Shown in pieces: positions 7,390-16,996 of a stretch of DNA of 64,000 nucleotides. The notes under the pieces are model-generated. The model ran no database searches. It worked only from the letters and a program-made list of their open reading frames with translations, and was not told where the DNA came from. Source of the DNA: Psychrobacillus sp. OK028. GTDB taxonomy: Bacteria; Bacillota; Bacilli; Bacillales_A; Planococcaceae. The stretch spans positions 186,001 through 250,000 of the forward strand of contig NZ_FNHY01000007.1 of NCBI RefSeq assembly GCF_900103605.1, given 5' to 3'. Each line of letters begins with the position of its first letter. The stretch's first letter is position 1. The position numbers and the translations under genes were made by a program.

Positions 7390-9126
7390 TTGAAACCACG
7401 TAAATTAAGCTCGAAAATCATTTTATTCTTAGGAATAGCAATTTTAGCATTACTTATTTTATTTCTTACATTTTTATACTTCACCACTAAATCTGCAGTG
7501 GAACAAACCATTCGGTCTCAAGGTATCCAAACTGCACAACTTATTGCGGAGGATATTGACAAAGACATCTATAAAGAGTTTGTTACGAATAAAAACGAAT
7601 CGCCTGATTATTGGACTATCCGAAATAATTTAAATGATTATCGTAATAAAACCGGGTCTATGTATGTCTATACCCTTGAAGCGTCTGATTCAAAATTAGA
7701 GATTTTAATTGATGGTTTGCCTGAGAGCGATGAAATGGCAGCTCCAATTGGAACAGCAACTACTGGTACAACTCTTGCAGATGTCGAAAACGCATTAAAA
7801 GGAAAAACAGATAGCACTTCTTTGATTGATGATCCTGATTATGGACAATATTTATCTGCATTTGCACCAATTACATCTGAAGATGGTGAAATTTTAGGTA
7901 TCCTAGGCGTTGATATTGCTGCTACTAATGTCGGAGCAATTCAAAACGGAGTAATTAAATCCATTTTGCCTTATATATTCTCTATCCTTTTCGTAATTAT
8001 GACTGGGATACTAGTTGTTGTTTATATGTATATTAAAAAAAGATTAGCGCCTATTTCTACTTTAACAAATTCAGTACAATTACTTGCTGACGGAAAAATT
8101 AATGCAGCGGCAGAAGAAGTTCGTCAGATCCGATCGTCTGGTAATGATGAAATTCACTTGTTGACGCATCACTATTTACTAGCTATGGATCAACTGGATG
8201 GTATTTTAAGACACACACAAGAGTCTACTCTTTCCGTGCTATCTGAAGCAAGAAGGCTAGATGAAATTATTGAGACGGTGAAATCCGCAAACAACGAAAT
8301 CACATCGAATATTTACTCCATTGCAAAAGGTAGCGAGCATCAAAAGCAGTCAAATGACGAAGCGGTACAAGCAATGGAAGAAATGACAATTGGTATTCAA
8401 CGTATCGCTGACTCGTCCACAACTGTTGCCGAATCCTCTAACGAAATGATGGAATTAGTTCAACAGAGTAATGACCAGTCTAAATCAGTCATCAGTCAAA
8501 TTGAAGAAGTGGAGAGTTCCGTTATTTCTACTGAAAAATTAATCAATAAGTTGGCTAGTGGGTACTCCGCAATCGAAGAAACCATTCGTGTGATTTCAGA
8601 CATCACCGATCAAACGAATTTGTTAGCATTAAATGCATCTATTGAAGCAGCGAGAGCTGGAGAGTTCGGAAAAGGTTTCGCGGTTGTAGCGAATGAAGTG
8701 AAAAAATTAGCTGAACAATCACGAACTTCAGCAGAAACAGTCTCTGCTCATATCTTAAGTTTTAAAAATGTCACGGTTGAAGCTTTAAAAGAGATGGAGA
8801 AATCCGTAATTATAGTAAAAGCAGGCACCGAGTCTGTAGAGGGAATCGGGCACTCCCTATCGAAAGTTTTAACATCTGTAAACCATGTAAATAATGAAAT
8901 TCAAGATGTCTCAGCAGTTACAGAAGAGCTTTCGGCCAGTTCAGAAGAGTTATTAGCTTCAACTGAGGTTATTAAATCTCTAGTTGATCAAGCAGTTATT
9001 TCCACGAAGGAAGTTGCAGTCTCTACTGATCAACAAGTGGAGTCCGTTCAAACACTTGAGCAAACGATGGAAAATTTACGTAATACATCATTAGAACTTG
9101 AAAAATCTATTCAACAATTTAACTAA
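7390..9126 (+). CDS. Methyl-accepting chemotaxis protein
   Basis: A 578-residue membrane chemoreceptor. A first transmembrane helix (about 9-32) is followed by an extracellular Cache-type sensor domain (about 35-190), a second helix (192-215) and a HAMP linker. A long cytoplasmic coiled coil follows, with the highly conserved signalling tip at about 403-444 ([18 protein letters not shown]). The tip contacts CheA and CheW. The start is TTG, 7 bases after AGGAGG. A textbook sigma-D promoter precedes it, so it belongs to the motility regulon. It has its own terminator and stands alone. The ligand is unknown; Cache domains usually bind small organic acids or amino acids. Confidence 0.95.
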   Translation: MKPRKLSSKIILFLGIAILALLILFLTFLYFTTKSAVEQTIRSQGIQTAQLIAEDIDKDIYKEFVTNKNESPDYWTIRNNLNDYRNKTGSMYVYTLEASDSKLEILIDGLPESDEMAAPIGTATTGTTLADVENALKGKTDSTSLIDDPDYGQYLSAFAPITSEDGEILGILGVDIAATNVGAIQNGVIKSILPYIFSILFVIMTGILVVVYMYIKKRLAPISTLTNSVQLLADGKINAAAEEVRQIRSSGNDEIHLLTHHYLLAMDQLDGILRHTQESTLSVLSEARRLDEIIETVKSANNEITSNIYSIAKGSEHQKQSNDEAVQAMEEMTIGIQRIADSSTTVAESSNEMMELVQQSNDQSKSVISQIEEVESSVISTEKLINKLASGYSAIEETIRVISDITDQTNLLALNASIEAARAGEFGKGFAVVANEVKKLAEQSRTSAETVSAHILSFKNVTVEALKEMEKSVIIVKAGTESVEGIGHSLSKVLTSVNHVNNEIQDVSAVTEELSASSEELLASTEVIKSLVDQAVISTKEVAVSTDQQVESVQTLEQTMENLRNTSLELEKSIQQFN

Positions 9127-9132
9127 ATAAAG

Positions 9133-9172
9133 AAGGAGAAGACTATGAGGTATTATCCTCTGTCTTCTCCTT
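9133..9172 (+). terminator. Terminator of the chemoreceptor gene
   Basis: AAGGAGAAGAC and GTCTTCTCCTT arms are followed by TTATTGTT. The stem continues inward with partial GAGG/CCTC pairing. Confidence 0.85.
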
Positions 9173-9202
9173 TTATTGTTCCCTGTGCCAGAAACTAAGA
9201 CT

Positions 9203-10237
9203 TCAAATCGTAATAACTTTACTCGTTTCAGCTGCTTCTATAATACCTAATATAACCTTGAGCGCCAGAAGTGCATCTTCCCCAGTTACCAGTGGCTGTT
9301 GATCGAGACGAATACTTTCGATAAAGGCATCAATTACACCACTATTGGTTTGGTTGTTATTTGTTTGGATATTCTCCAGCTTGTATTGTACCTTCTCCCC
9401 GTCTTTAGTGATTACCTCTAATTGATGTTCATCACTATGGTAGATTTTCAAAATGCCTTTTTCGCAATAGATGATGGTGCTATTGTCTTCTTCTCCGTAA
9501 TATGTCCAGGAGAATGCAGCTGTACCTAAACGACCTTTTTTTGTTTTCAAACTACTAACGATATTATCGCATACCTCTATCGGTTCGTTGTTTTCATTGA
9601 CCTTGTCTAGTGCTCCTTGGAAGGCACTTACCTGCTCTATTTCATCATCTAATAAGTAATGTATTAAATCTACCTTATGGATCCCTAAATCTCCGGCCAC
9701 TCCTAGTCCGGAACGCTCTTTTTGAAAGAACCATGTGGAGTTAGTTTTATTGATACCCCATTGTTCTGGTCCTGAGTGTCCAAATGTCGTACTAAAAGTA
9801 AGCACTTTTCCAAGCTCTTCCCTTTGTATGATTTCTTTCGCCTTTTGATGCGCGCGAGTAAATCGCTGATTATGATCTACCATTAGCTTTTTTCCCGATT
9901 GTTTTTGAGCATCGAGAATTTCTCTTGCATGTTCAATTGTAAGCGATATAGGTTTCTCACACAGAACATGCTTCCCATTCAATAGTGCTTTAGTCGAAAA
10001 TATATGATGCGATTCATTCGAAGAACAATCACTAATTACATCGATCGTGGAGTCTGTTAAAAGTTCATCCACATTTTGAACTACAGTCCCACCAAACATT
10101 TCTGCTAAAGCCTCTGAACGTTCAGGATTTCGATCATAAAAAACGATTTCATCTACGAATGGATTTGCTGTATATTCTGGTGCGTGGCGTAATTTAGTAA
10201 TCGATCCACATCCAATTATACCTACTTTGATCCCCAT
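9203..10237 (-). CDS. Gfo/Idh/MocA-family NAD(P)-dependent oxidoreductase
   Basis: This 344-residue protein has the N-terminal Rossmann motif GIIGCGSIT, the family signature CEKPISLT with the catalytic Lys, and an HKVDLIHYLL segment in the C-terminal sheet domain that supplies Asp and His. Relatives include inositol and sugar dehydrogenases. I chose the ATG behind AGGAGGGATCAT; it leaves a 10-base gap to the permease stop. It is the last gene of the importer operon, so it probably oxidises the imported sugar or polyol in the cytoplasm. The exact substrate is not deducible; scyllo- or myo-inositol derivatives and keto sugars are all plausible. Confidence 0.85.
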   Translation of the reverse strand: MGIKVGIIGCGSITKLRHAPEYTANPFVDEIVFYDRNPERSEALAEMFGGTVVQNVDELLTDSTIDVISDCSSNESHHIFSTKALLNGKHVLCEKPISLTIEHAREILDAQKQSGKKLMVDHNQRFTRAHQKAKEIIQREELGKVLTFSTTFGHSGPEQWGINKTNSTWFFQKERSGLGVAGDLGIHKVDLIHYLLDDEIEQVSAFQGALDKVNENNEPIEVCDNIVSSLKTKKGRLGTAAFSWTYYGEEDNSTIIYCEKGILKIYHSDEHQLEVITKDGEKVQYKLENIQTNNNQTNSGVIDAFIESIRLDQQPLVTGEDALLALKVILGIIEAAETSKVITI

Positions 10238-10247
10238 ATGATCCCTC

Positions 10248-11222
10248 CTATTCTCTCTTTTGGAATACGACAGCAATAATGATGATCAGACCTTTTACAA
10301 AACCTTGTAGGTAAGGAGAAACGTTCATTAAATTCATCATATTGTTCAGAATACCTAAAATAAGCACTCCGAAAAGTGTACCAATAATCTTACCACGGCC
10401 ACCTGTCATTCTTGTACCACCTATAATAACTGCAGCAATTGCATCTAACTCGTATTGAACTCCTGAGCTAGAGGATGAAATAGAATTTAGGCGTGATGTT
10501 TCAATGATCGCAGCTACACTTACTAATAATCCTGCTAAACTATAAACTGCAATTTTAATACGGTCCACTCGAATGGCAGAAAGCATAGCAGCTTTTTCGT
10601 TACTTCCAAGTGCGTATACATATCTCCCAAATCGCGTCTTGTGCATTAAAATATACACCAATGCGGTCATTGCAAAGAATATAATAACCGGATAATCAAA
10701 TATCCATAAATCATTATTGGCGATAGCCGTAAATCCGGTTACCTCTCCTGAAACACTACCACCTTCTGAAATATACAACGCAATGGAGCGCGTTGCTGCC
10801 ATCATTCCCAGTGTTGCAATAAAGGAGGCAATCCTTCCTTTTGCAACCATCAATCCGTTCAAAAATCCTGCAAAGGAACCAACAACAAGTGCGGTGAAAA
10901 TCCCCACGAGTATACTCCCTGACGCATTTAATGCTAAAACGGTTATAACACCGACTAGCGCAAGTACGGACCCGACTGATAAGTCGATACCACCTGACAG
11001 CATAACGACTGTCATACCTAATGCTACAATTCCGATAATGGAAACTTGCATAAGTATATTGAGCTGGTTATTCATATCTAAAAATCTTGGATTCATAATA
11101 GACGATGCGATAAAAATAATAATGAATGCAATGATGACGCTGTATTCAGACCACAGCCATGTAAGGCGACTTTTTGCAGTTGAAACTCTCGGATTATATT
11201 CTTTCACATTTGTATTAGCCAA
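10248..11222 (-). CDS. RbsC-type sugar ABC transporter permease
   Basis: A multi-spanning membrane protein of about 324 residues with the typical RbsC segments LSGGIDLSVGS near the first third and IGGTRMTGGRGKIIGT near the C-terminus. A TTG start, 9 bases behind GGGAGG, overlaps the stop of the ATPase gene by 8 bases and implies translational coupling. Together with the ATPase and binding protein it forms a carbohydrate uptake transporter-2 (CUT2) importer. It is followed directly by the Gfo/Idh gene. The ligand class is monosaccharide or cyclitol. Confidence 0.92.
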   Translation of the reverse strand: MANTNVKEYNPRVSTAKSRLTWLWSEYSVIIAFIIIFIASSIMNPRFLDMNNQLNILMQVSIIGIVALGMTVVMLSGGIDLSVGSVLALVGVITVLALNASGSILVGIFTALVVGSFAGFLNGLMVAKGRIASFIATLGMMAATRSIALYISEGGSVSGEVTGFTAIANNDLWIFDYPVIIFFAMTALVYILMHKTRFGRYVYALGSNEKAAMLSAIRVDRIKIAVYSLAGLLVSVAAIIETSRLNSISSSSSGVQYELDAIAAVIIGGTRMTGGRGKIIGTLFGVLILGILNNMMNLMNVSPYLQGFVKGLIIIIAVVFQKRE

Positions 11223-12729
11223 TTTGTGTGGCCTCCCTTTTTGAACCGGTTGCATATTGCATAATTTCTTCCTCTGTCGCTTCTTCTCCGTCAAATCGTG
11301 CGGTTATTTCCCCTTGGTACATCACATTAATCGTATGACATATCCTCATTACCTCTGGCGCTTCTGAAGATAGTATGATGACTGATTTTCCTTGCCCGGC
11401 TAATGCCACAATTTGCTGGTAAATTTCCTGCTTCGCCCCTACATCAATCCCTTGAGTGGGGTTATCAAAGATTAGAATATCAGCCCCGACTTCAAGCCAT
11501 TTGGCGATAATGACTTTTTGCTGATTACCACCACTTAACTTATCAATTGTGATACGGGGGTTGTGTACTTTAATATTCAACAGCTCTTTATAATACTGAA
11601 ATTTTTCTCTCTCGACATTCTCTTGAATAAATCCTGTTTTCTCAAAATTTCCTATCGATGATAAACTCATATTATGAATTACACTTAAGTCTTTAATAAT
11701 CGCATTTTCCTTGCGATCCTTTGGAACAAGACCTATTCCTGCTTCTACCGCTTTACGAGGGTGATCTATTTTTATCAGCTGGTCATTGATTTTTATTTCC
11801 CCAGTGTATTTTTTTCGATATCCAAATAAGCTCTCAAAAAGCTCTGTCCTACCGTCACCTGCTAAACCAGTAAAGCCTACTATTTCTCCTTTTTTCACCT
11901 GAAAATGAATGTCTTTGAACAGCCCTTGACTGGATAAATTATTCACTTCTAACAATACTGGGCCAAATGCATGTTCATGTACGAAGCGATTTTGAGAGAT
12001 CGATTTTCCAACCATTAGCTTTGTTATTGTTTCGATGTCCTCTTGTTCCATATCACCCGCCTGAATCAGTTCTCCGTCGCGTAATACGGTATAACGATCA
12101 CATACTTCTTTGATTTCTTTTAGTTTATGGGATATATAAATAATCGAAATGCCTGACTTCTTTAGGTTTTTCATTAGCTCAAACAATCGGTTCACTTCAT
12201 GTTCAGCTAAAGAGGTTGTAGGTTCATCCATTATTATGATAGTGGATTTATGAAGCAGTGCTTTGGATATCTCTATTAGCTGTTTATAAGAGGTAGCTAA
12301 ATTTCTTACGTATTCCTTCGGATCGATATCGACGCCAAGTTTGGATAAGATTTCCGTGGTTTGCTGGCACATCTCTTCAACTTTTAAAAATCCCACTTTG
12401 TTTCGAAGCTCTGAACCTAAGAACATATTTTCATAGACTTTGAGGTCATTTACCATGTTTAGTTCTTGATGGATAAAGCTAATGCCTTGCTCTTGTGAAA
12501 TTCTTGGATTGGTCATCTTGACTTCTTTATCATTTATGTAAATAGTGCCGTGATCAGGCTGATGTACTCCCCCTAAAATATTCATCAACGTTGATTTTCC
12601 TGCTCCATTTTCACCTAACAATGCATGAATCTCCCCTTTTCCAATTTGAAGGGACACATTCTTTAAAACAGGTACACCATTAAATGACTTTTTAATATTC
12701 TTCATGGTTATATAAGGATTTTGAGTCAT
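11215..12729 (-). CDS. RbsA-type sugar ABC transporter ATPase (double domain)
   Basis: A 504-residue ATPase made of two tandem ABC domains, as in RbsA and MglA. The first has Walker A GENGAGKST (about residues 39-47). Its signature loop is degenerate (YKQLIEISKA), and IIIMDEPT is its Walker B. The second has a degenerate Walker A region (GLAGDGRTE) but an intact LSGGNQQKV signature, as is normal for this family. I chose the ATG ten bases behind AGGAGG. It energises the importer formed with the adjacent binding protein and permease. Confidence 0.93.
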   Translation of the reverse strand: MTQNPYITMKNIKKSFNGVPVLKNVSLQIGKGEIHALLGENGAGKSTLMNILGGVHQPDHGTIYINDKEVKMTNPRISQEQGISFIHQELNMVNDLKVYENMFLGSELRNKVGFLKVEEMCQQTTEILSKLGVDIDPKEYVRNLATSYKQLIEISKALLHKSTIIIMDEPTTSLAEHEVNRLFELMKNLKKSGISIIYISHKLKEIKEVCDRYTVLRDGELIQAGDMEQEDIETITKLMVGKSISQNRFVHEHAFGPVLLEVNNLSSQGLFKDIHFQVKKGEIVGFTGLAGDGRTELFESLFGYRKKYTGEIKINDQLIKIDHPRKAVEAGIGLVPKDRKENAIIKDLSVIHNMSLSSIGNFEKTGFIQENVEREKFQYYKELLNIKVHNPRITIDKLSGGNQQKVIIAKWLEVGADILIFDNPTQGIDVGAKQEIYQQIVALAGQGKSVIILSSEAPEVMRICHTINVMYQGEITARFDGEEATEEEIMQYATGSKREATQIG

Positions 12730-12807
12730 GGTAGTCATCCCTCCTAATATAGGAAAATAGGAAATACAACAACTGCTTACACAACTATTGTATTTCCTAC
12801 TATTCAT

Positions 12808-13776
12808 TTAAAATTTAGATTCCGCATCGTAGAACTCTTCTACGTTTTCTTTCGTTACTTGAGTAGCTTCTTTTACAACCATCGATTCTTTTGGCTCATT
12901 CCCTTTTGCGATATCCGCTGCAATTTTCACCGCGTCCTCTACCATCGTAGGTGAATAAAGGAATGTTGCAGTTATAATACCGTCTGCTTTGATATCTTCA
13001 AATACTGCTTTCCCACCGCCAGCACCTGTTACAAATTGAATATCTGTACGTTTTGCTTCTTTAATAGCTTGTAATACACCAAGCGCCATTCCATCATCCT
13101 GTGTAAATACTGCATCTATGTGTGGATGTGCTTGTAAAAGGTTTTGCATTACTTCAAGTGATTTTTCAGTAGAGAAGTCACCACTCTGTGAAGCAATTAT
13201 TTCCATTCCTTCTGCACTTTCCATTGCTTCTTTAAATCCTGAACCGCGTTGCTCTGTAACCGAACTTGGTGGTCCGGAAATTTCTACAACTTTCCCTTTT
13301 CCATTTAACTTTTCCACAAAATACTTACCGGCATTTACTCCAATACCTTCATTGTCCCCTTTTACAACAACTGTAGCCGCATCATTTTCAAGCTCACGGT
13401 CTACTATTACTAAAGGTATGCCGGCATCTTTAATTTTTTGTCCTACAGGTGAAAGTGCTGCAGATTCAATTGGAAGCATGACAATAACATCCACACCTTG
13501 TGCGATTAAATCGTCTATATCATTTGCTTGTTTATTTGGATCCGCGGCATTTGTCATCACATATTCAATGCCATCACTTTCTTTAAGTGCTTTTGCTTGT
13601 TTTTCAGCACTATCAATTAGTGCTCCCATCCATCCGTGTGTTGCAGAAGGTAAAGAAATACCGATTTTAAGCTTATCGTCTTCTTTTCCATTTGCAGAAT
13701 TCGTATCATCACTACATGCCGCCAACATAAGGACTGTCACTAAAGATAAACACACAATTATCAACTTCTTCAACAC
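12808..13776 (-). CDS. RbsB-type sugar-binding lipoprotein
   Basis: A 322-residue periplasmic-binding-protein family 4 member with a lipoprotein signal ending in LAAC. It then has the usual two-lobe ribose-binding fold: IGISLPSATHGWMG, DVIVMLPIES, and VFTQDDGMALGVLQAI in the hinge and ligand regions. The start is GTG or the following TTG, behind GGGGGAATA. It is the first gene of the operon, preceded by a palindromic site that probably binds the LacI-family regulator encoded upstream. The ligand is a sugar or cyclitol, not identifiable from sequence alone. Confidence 0.92.
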   Translation of the reverse strand: MLKKLIIVCLSLVTVLMLAACSDDTNSANGKEDDKLKIGISLPSATHGWMGALIDSAEKQAKALKESDGIEYVMTNAADPNKQANDIDDLIAQGVDVIVMLPIESAALSPVGQKIKDAGIPLVIVDRELENDAATVVVKGDNEGIGVNAGKYFVEKLNGKGKVVEISGPPSSVTEQRGSGFKEAMESAEGMEIIASQSGDFSTEKSLEVMQNLLQAHPHIDAVFTQDDGMALGVLQAIKEAKRTDIQFVTGAGGGKAVFEDIKADGIITATFLYSPTMVEDAVKIAADIAKGNEPKESMVVKEATQVTKENVEEFYDAESKF

Positions 13777-13811
13777 TATTCCCCCTTGAATTTAATGAAC
13801 TGCTCCCCTTT

Positions 13812-13825
13812 TGTAATCGATTACA
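13812..13825. promoter_or_regulatory. LacI/CcpA-type operator before the importer operon
   Basis: TGTAATCGATTACA is a perfect 14-bp palindrome with a CG centre. It fits both the cre consensus (TGWAANCGNTNWCA) and a dedicated LacI-family operator. It lies 36 bases before the binding-protein start codon, where it could block transcription. Confidence 0.65.
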
Positions 13826-13895
13826 TAAGTAACTAAGGGCAACGCTCTATTATTAAACTCTTTTAATAACAGAGCGCTGATCTTAGTTGTAATTC

Positions 13896-14879
13896 TTATG
13901 TAGACTCTCGAAGGACTAGCTCATGATTCAAGATGACATTATCGACATGCTCTCCTCTGATCTTATCGATTAACATTTCGCCTGCCACAGTACCCATCTT
14001 AAACATAGGCTGTGCAATTGTAGTAAGCGTTGGATTTGTCATACTAGAAAAATCAATTTTATCAAAACCTACTACTGCTACATCATTTGGCACATGTAAT
14101 CCAGATGCATTAATCTCTTTGAGTGCACCAATTGCTAATAGATCTGATACCGCAAATATAGCTGTCGGGCGATCCTGAATCGCTAATATCTTTTTCATAG
14201 CTTGCTGACCATGCTCAAACCCTAGATGCTTTGTATAAATTATATAATCTTCGTTCAAGGGTATACCGTGCTCCTCTAATGCTCGTTGGTATCCCATTTC
14301 CCTCTGTCTCGCATATAAAAATTTCTCGTCGGAATTCATGAGTGCAATCTTTTTATGACCTATTTGTATCAAATGCTTGACCGCTCGATAAGAGGCTTCT
14401 TCATTATCTATCGATACGTAAGGAATCCCACTATCGAGGTTATACTCACTACATTGAATAATGGAATATTTTTCAGCTAACTCTTTCAATGTATCGATAT
14501 TAACCGCTGGATCCATTGAAATAATTCCATCCGCCATCTTTTTCCTCACTAGGTCAAAGTAAATATTTTCTTTCTCCGGATTTGAATCAGTTTCACACAA
14601 TAGTATGTTGTAGTTTTGACTAAGGGCGACCTGTTCAATTCCTTTAATAATTTCTAAGTAGAAAGGGTTAGAAATGCTCGGAATCAATATTAATAAAATC
14701 CTGCTTTCTGAATTTCTTAGGTTCCTGCCCAACATACTAGGCTCATAATTTAAATTTTTTATAGCCTCTTCTACTTTAATACGTGTTTTGGACGATACTG
14801 TATTTTGTCCGTTAAGTACTCTGGATACTGTGGCAACGGAAACTCCTGCTTGTTTAGCCACTTGTTGAATGTTTGCCAT
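13896..14879 (-). CDS. LacI-family transcriptional regulator
   Basis: A 327-residue LacI/GalR regulator. The N-terminal helix-turn-helix reads IQQVAKQAGVSVATVSRVLN, followed by the hinge (PSMLGRNLR) and a periplasmic-binding-protein-like effector domain (about residues 60-327). The recognition helix is standard, so a palindromic site with a CG centre is expected; three such sites lie in the cluster. It sits between the importer operon, which it probably represses, and the divergent isomerase gene. No strong Shine-Dalgarno is visible, consistent with low expression. The effector is presumably the imported sugar or a metabolite of it. Confidence 0.92.
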   Translation of the reverse strand: MANIQQVAKQAGVSVATVSRVLNGQNTVSSKTRIKVEEAIKNLNYEPSMLGRNLRNSESRILLILIPSISNPFYLEIIKGIEQVALSQNYNILLCETDSNPEKENIYFDLVRKKMADGIISMDPAVNIDTLKELAEKYSIIQCSEYNLDSGIPYVSIDNEEASYRAVKHLIQIGHKKIALMNSDEKFLYARQREMGYQRALEEHGIPLNEDYIIYTKHLGFEHGQQAMKKILAIQDRPTAIFAVSDLLAIGALKEINASGLHVPNDVAVVGFDKIDFSSMTNPTLTTIAQPMFKMGTVAGEMLIDKIRGEHVDNVILNHELVLREST

Positions 14880-14922
14880 CTACGTAGTCTCACTTTCTCT
14901 GACTTCATCAAAAACCTCAAAA

Positions 14923-14936
14923 TGAAATCGTTTACA
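14923..14936. promoter_or_regulatory. LacI/CcpA-type site before the lacI-type gene
   Basis: TGAAATCGTTTACA matches the cre consensus at every defined position and resembles the other two sites in the cluster. It lies downstream of a weak minus-strand promoter (TTGACG, 17 bases, TACCAT), suggesting autoregulation or catabolite control. Confidence 0.55.
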
Positions 14937-15031
14937 TCCATATGGTATTATATTCCGAATTATTCGTCAATATTAATTTTTTATTTCTGAAAAACTATTG
15001 ATTTACAGGAATATTTTCTATATGTTAATAA

Positions 15032-15045
15032 TGTAACGGTTTACA
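15032..15045. promoter_or_regulatory. LacI-type site in the isomerase promoter
   Basis: TGTAACGGTTTACA has the same TGTAA and TTACA arms as the site before the importer, but its centre differs from cre at one position. It lies just before a TATATT -10-like hexamer (15052-15057) of the isomerase gene. Confidence 0.55.
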
Positions 15046-15082
15046 TTACTGTATATTCTGATAAGTTTAGGAGGTTAATATT

Positions 15083-16051
15083 TTGAAATTAGGTGTATTT
15101 ACGGTACTCTTCTCCGATAAAAGTTTTGAAGATATGTTAGGCTATGTTTCTTCTAAAGGAATAGAAGCGATTGAACTAGGTACTGGTGGATATCCAGGAG
15201 ACGCTCACTGTAAGGTGGATGAATTGTTAAATGATGAAACGAAATTAGAAAGTTTTAAGCAAAAGATCAGTGACTATGGATTAACCATCAGTGCGCTAAG
15301 CTGTCATGCAAACCCGCTGCATCCACAGAAGAAAATTGCAGAGCCTGCCGATGAATTATTTATAAAAACACTTCATCTTGCATCAAAGTTAGGTGTGGCC
15401 GTAGTAAATACATTCTCGGGTTGCCCGGGAGATCATGAAAATGCCCTTTATCCTAACTGGCCGGTAGCCGCATGGCCAAATGATTTTCAAGAAATATTAA
15501 AATGGCAATGGGAAGAAAAACTAATACCATACTGGAAAGAAAAAAATGATTTAGCACAGTCACTTAACGTGAAAATTGGATTAGAATTACATGGGGGATT
15601 CTCTGTACATACTCCTGCTACACTACTGCGCTTAAGAGAAGCCTGTGGACCGATGATCGGCGCTAATCTTGACCCTAGCCATTTGTGGTGGCAAGGTATT
15701 GACCCAGTGGAAGCTATAAAAATACTTGGCCGGGAGAATGCCATCCATCATTTCCATGCAAAGGACACTATTATTGATCAGCAAAATATGAATCGAAATG
15801 GACTCACAGATATGACCGACTATGCCGATATGCGTGATCGCGCTTGGTATTTTAGATCCGTCGGCTTTGGACACGATCAAAAAACGTGGGCAGACATCAT
15901 TAGTACTCTACGATTATATGGCTATGATTATGTAGTAAGTATCGAACATGAGGACGGATTGATGTCAATCGAAGAGGGTTTCACGAAAGCAGTTGAAAAC
16001 TTAAAACCAGTTATTGTGAAAGATTCTATTGGTCAGATGTGGTGGACGTAA
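15083..16051 (+). CDS. Sugar phosphate isomerase/epimerase (AP endonuclease family 2 TIM barrel)
   Basis: A 322-residue TIM-barrel protein. It begins MKLGVFTVLF and has segments typical of xylose-isomerase-like epimerases: ISALSCHANPLHP, a metal-ligand Glu in IGLELHGGF, GANLDPSHLWWQG, HHFHAKDT, and a terminal SIEHEDGLMS. These supply the Glu, Asp, His and Glu ligands of a divalent metal. The start is TTG, 8 bases behind AGGAGG. It is transcribed away from the LacI-type gene and carries a similar operator, so it is probably induced with the importer and the Gfo/Idh dehydrogenase and acts on the same sugar or its oxidised product. The substrate is unknown. Confidence 0.87.
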   Translation: MKLGVFTVLFSDKSFEDMLGYVSSKGIEAIELGTGGYPGDAHCKVDELLNDETKLESFKQKISDYGLTISALSCHANPLHPQKKIAEPADELFIKTLHLASKLGVAVVNTFSGCPGDHENALYPNWPVAAWPNDFQEILKWQWEEKLIPYWKEKNDLAQSLNVKIGLELHGGFSVHTPATLLRLREACGPMIGANLDPSHLWWQGIDPVEAIKILGRENAIHHFHAKDTIIDQQNMNRNGLTDMTDYADMRDRAWYFRSVGFGHDQKTWADIISTLRLYGYDYVVSIEHEDGLMSIEEGFTKAVENLKPVIVKDSIGQMWWT

Positions 16052-16086
16052 TCGGAATGATGAATAGGAAATAAAGTTAGCAACAT

Positions 16087-16124
16087 AAAAAGCCGTTCTT
16101 CTGTTCAATCAGAAAACGGCTTTT
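16087..16124 (+). terminator. Terminator of the isomerase gene
   Basis: AAAAGCCGTT and AACGGCTTTT are perfect outer arms, with additional inner TTCTG/CAGAA pairing. The T-run is part of the stem, so it could work in both directions. Confidence 0.85.
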
Positions 16125-16199
16125 AGTCGATTTGGTAATATCCTTTTAAGTGGTACTATCAGATACAGCCTTTCTAAACAAAGAGTCTCAAAATGTCCC

Positions 16200-16226
16200 T
16201 ACATTTTAATGTTAAAAGACCGATAA
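16200..16226 (+). promoter_or_regulatory. Probable sigma-D promoter of the 204-residue gene
   Basis: TACA, exactly 15 bases, then ACCGATAA differs from the sigma-D consensus (TAAA-15-GCCGATAA) by one base in each box. It lies 54 bases before the ATG. It compares well with the perfect sigma-D site before the chemoreceptor. Confidence 0.55.
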
Positions 16227-16280
16227 TCATAGTAAGATTGTCTTCAATTTTCATACTCAAAATGTTAGGAGAGGATTTAG

Positions 16281-16895
16281 ATGGAAGTAAATAGAAATAC
16301 TAATGTTAATAGCCGGGACCTATATTCTAATCAATCAACTAGAGTATCAAAAAAACAAGATCCTATCGAATCAAGTATATTACCAAGCAAGGATAAAGTG
16401 GAAATATCTAGTGAAGCTTTAACCGCTGCTTCAAACACAAAATCTCCCTTAAAAATGACTGAGGCGGAACGCAGTACATTAATTGAACAATTAAAAACAG
16501 AGCAAGAACAAAACAAACAAAAATTAATTGATTTTGTACGTGAATCATTTGCTACACAGGGAAATAGTTTGTCCAGTATTAATGATGTATGGAAATTCAT
16601 CGCTAGTGGTGAGTATACGGTAGATGCGGAAACTAAAGTAGCAGCAACTGAAGCCATATCAGAAGATGGCGAGTTTGGAGTGAAAAAAACCTCTGAACGG
16701 ATCTTCGAGTTCGCATTAGCCTTAACTGGTGGAGATGAAAAGCTCATGAAGAAAATGCAAGAAGCTGTTACAGAAGGATTTAGTCAAGCAACAGCTGCAT
16801 GGGGCAAGGAATTACCAAGCATTACAAAGGATACTTTTGATGCAATTACCCAGAAATTTGATGATTATTATAGCAGCTTAAAAGTAGATATATGA
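16281..16895 (+). CDS. Hypothetical protein, possibly of the motility regulon
   Basis: A 204-residue soluble protein with no signal peptide. The N-terminal third is polar and probably flexible. It ends in the phrase KDKVEISSEALTAA, a D-x-V-x-I-S-type segment that recurs in flagellar-associated proteins such as FlgM and hook-length control regions. The rest is helical, including SERIFEFALALTGGDEKLMKKMQEAV and a C-terminal FDAITQKFDDYYSSL. AGGAGAGG precedes the ATG. A sigma-D-like promoter upstream supports a motility or surface-related role, but I do not recognise the family and cannot assign a function. No terminator follows; a repeat array begins about 100 bases downstream. Confidence 0.7.
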   Translation: MEVNRNTNVNSRDLYSNQSTRVSKKQDPIESSILPSKDKVEISSEALTAASNTKSPLKMTEAERSTLIEQLKTEQEQNKQKLIDFVRESFATQGNSLSSINDVWKFIASGEYTVDAETKVAATEAISEDGEFGVKKTSERIFEFALALTGGDEKLMKKMQEAVTEGFSQATAAWGKELPSITKDTFDAITQKFDDYYSSLKVDI

Positions 16896-16996
16896 AGATT
16901 CTTTTTGGCAGAACGAAACCTCCAAAAGACTGAGTCAGAAGTGTTCTCCATAAATCCAAAAACTAGCTCCACGTCTACGGTAAATGTGGGGACACA

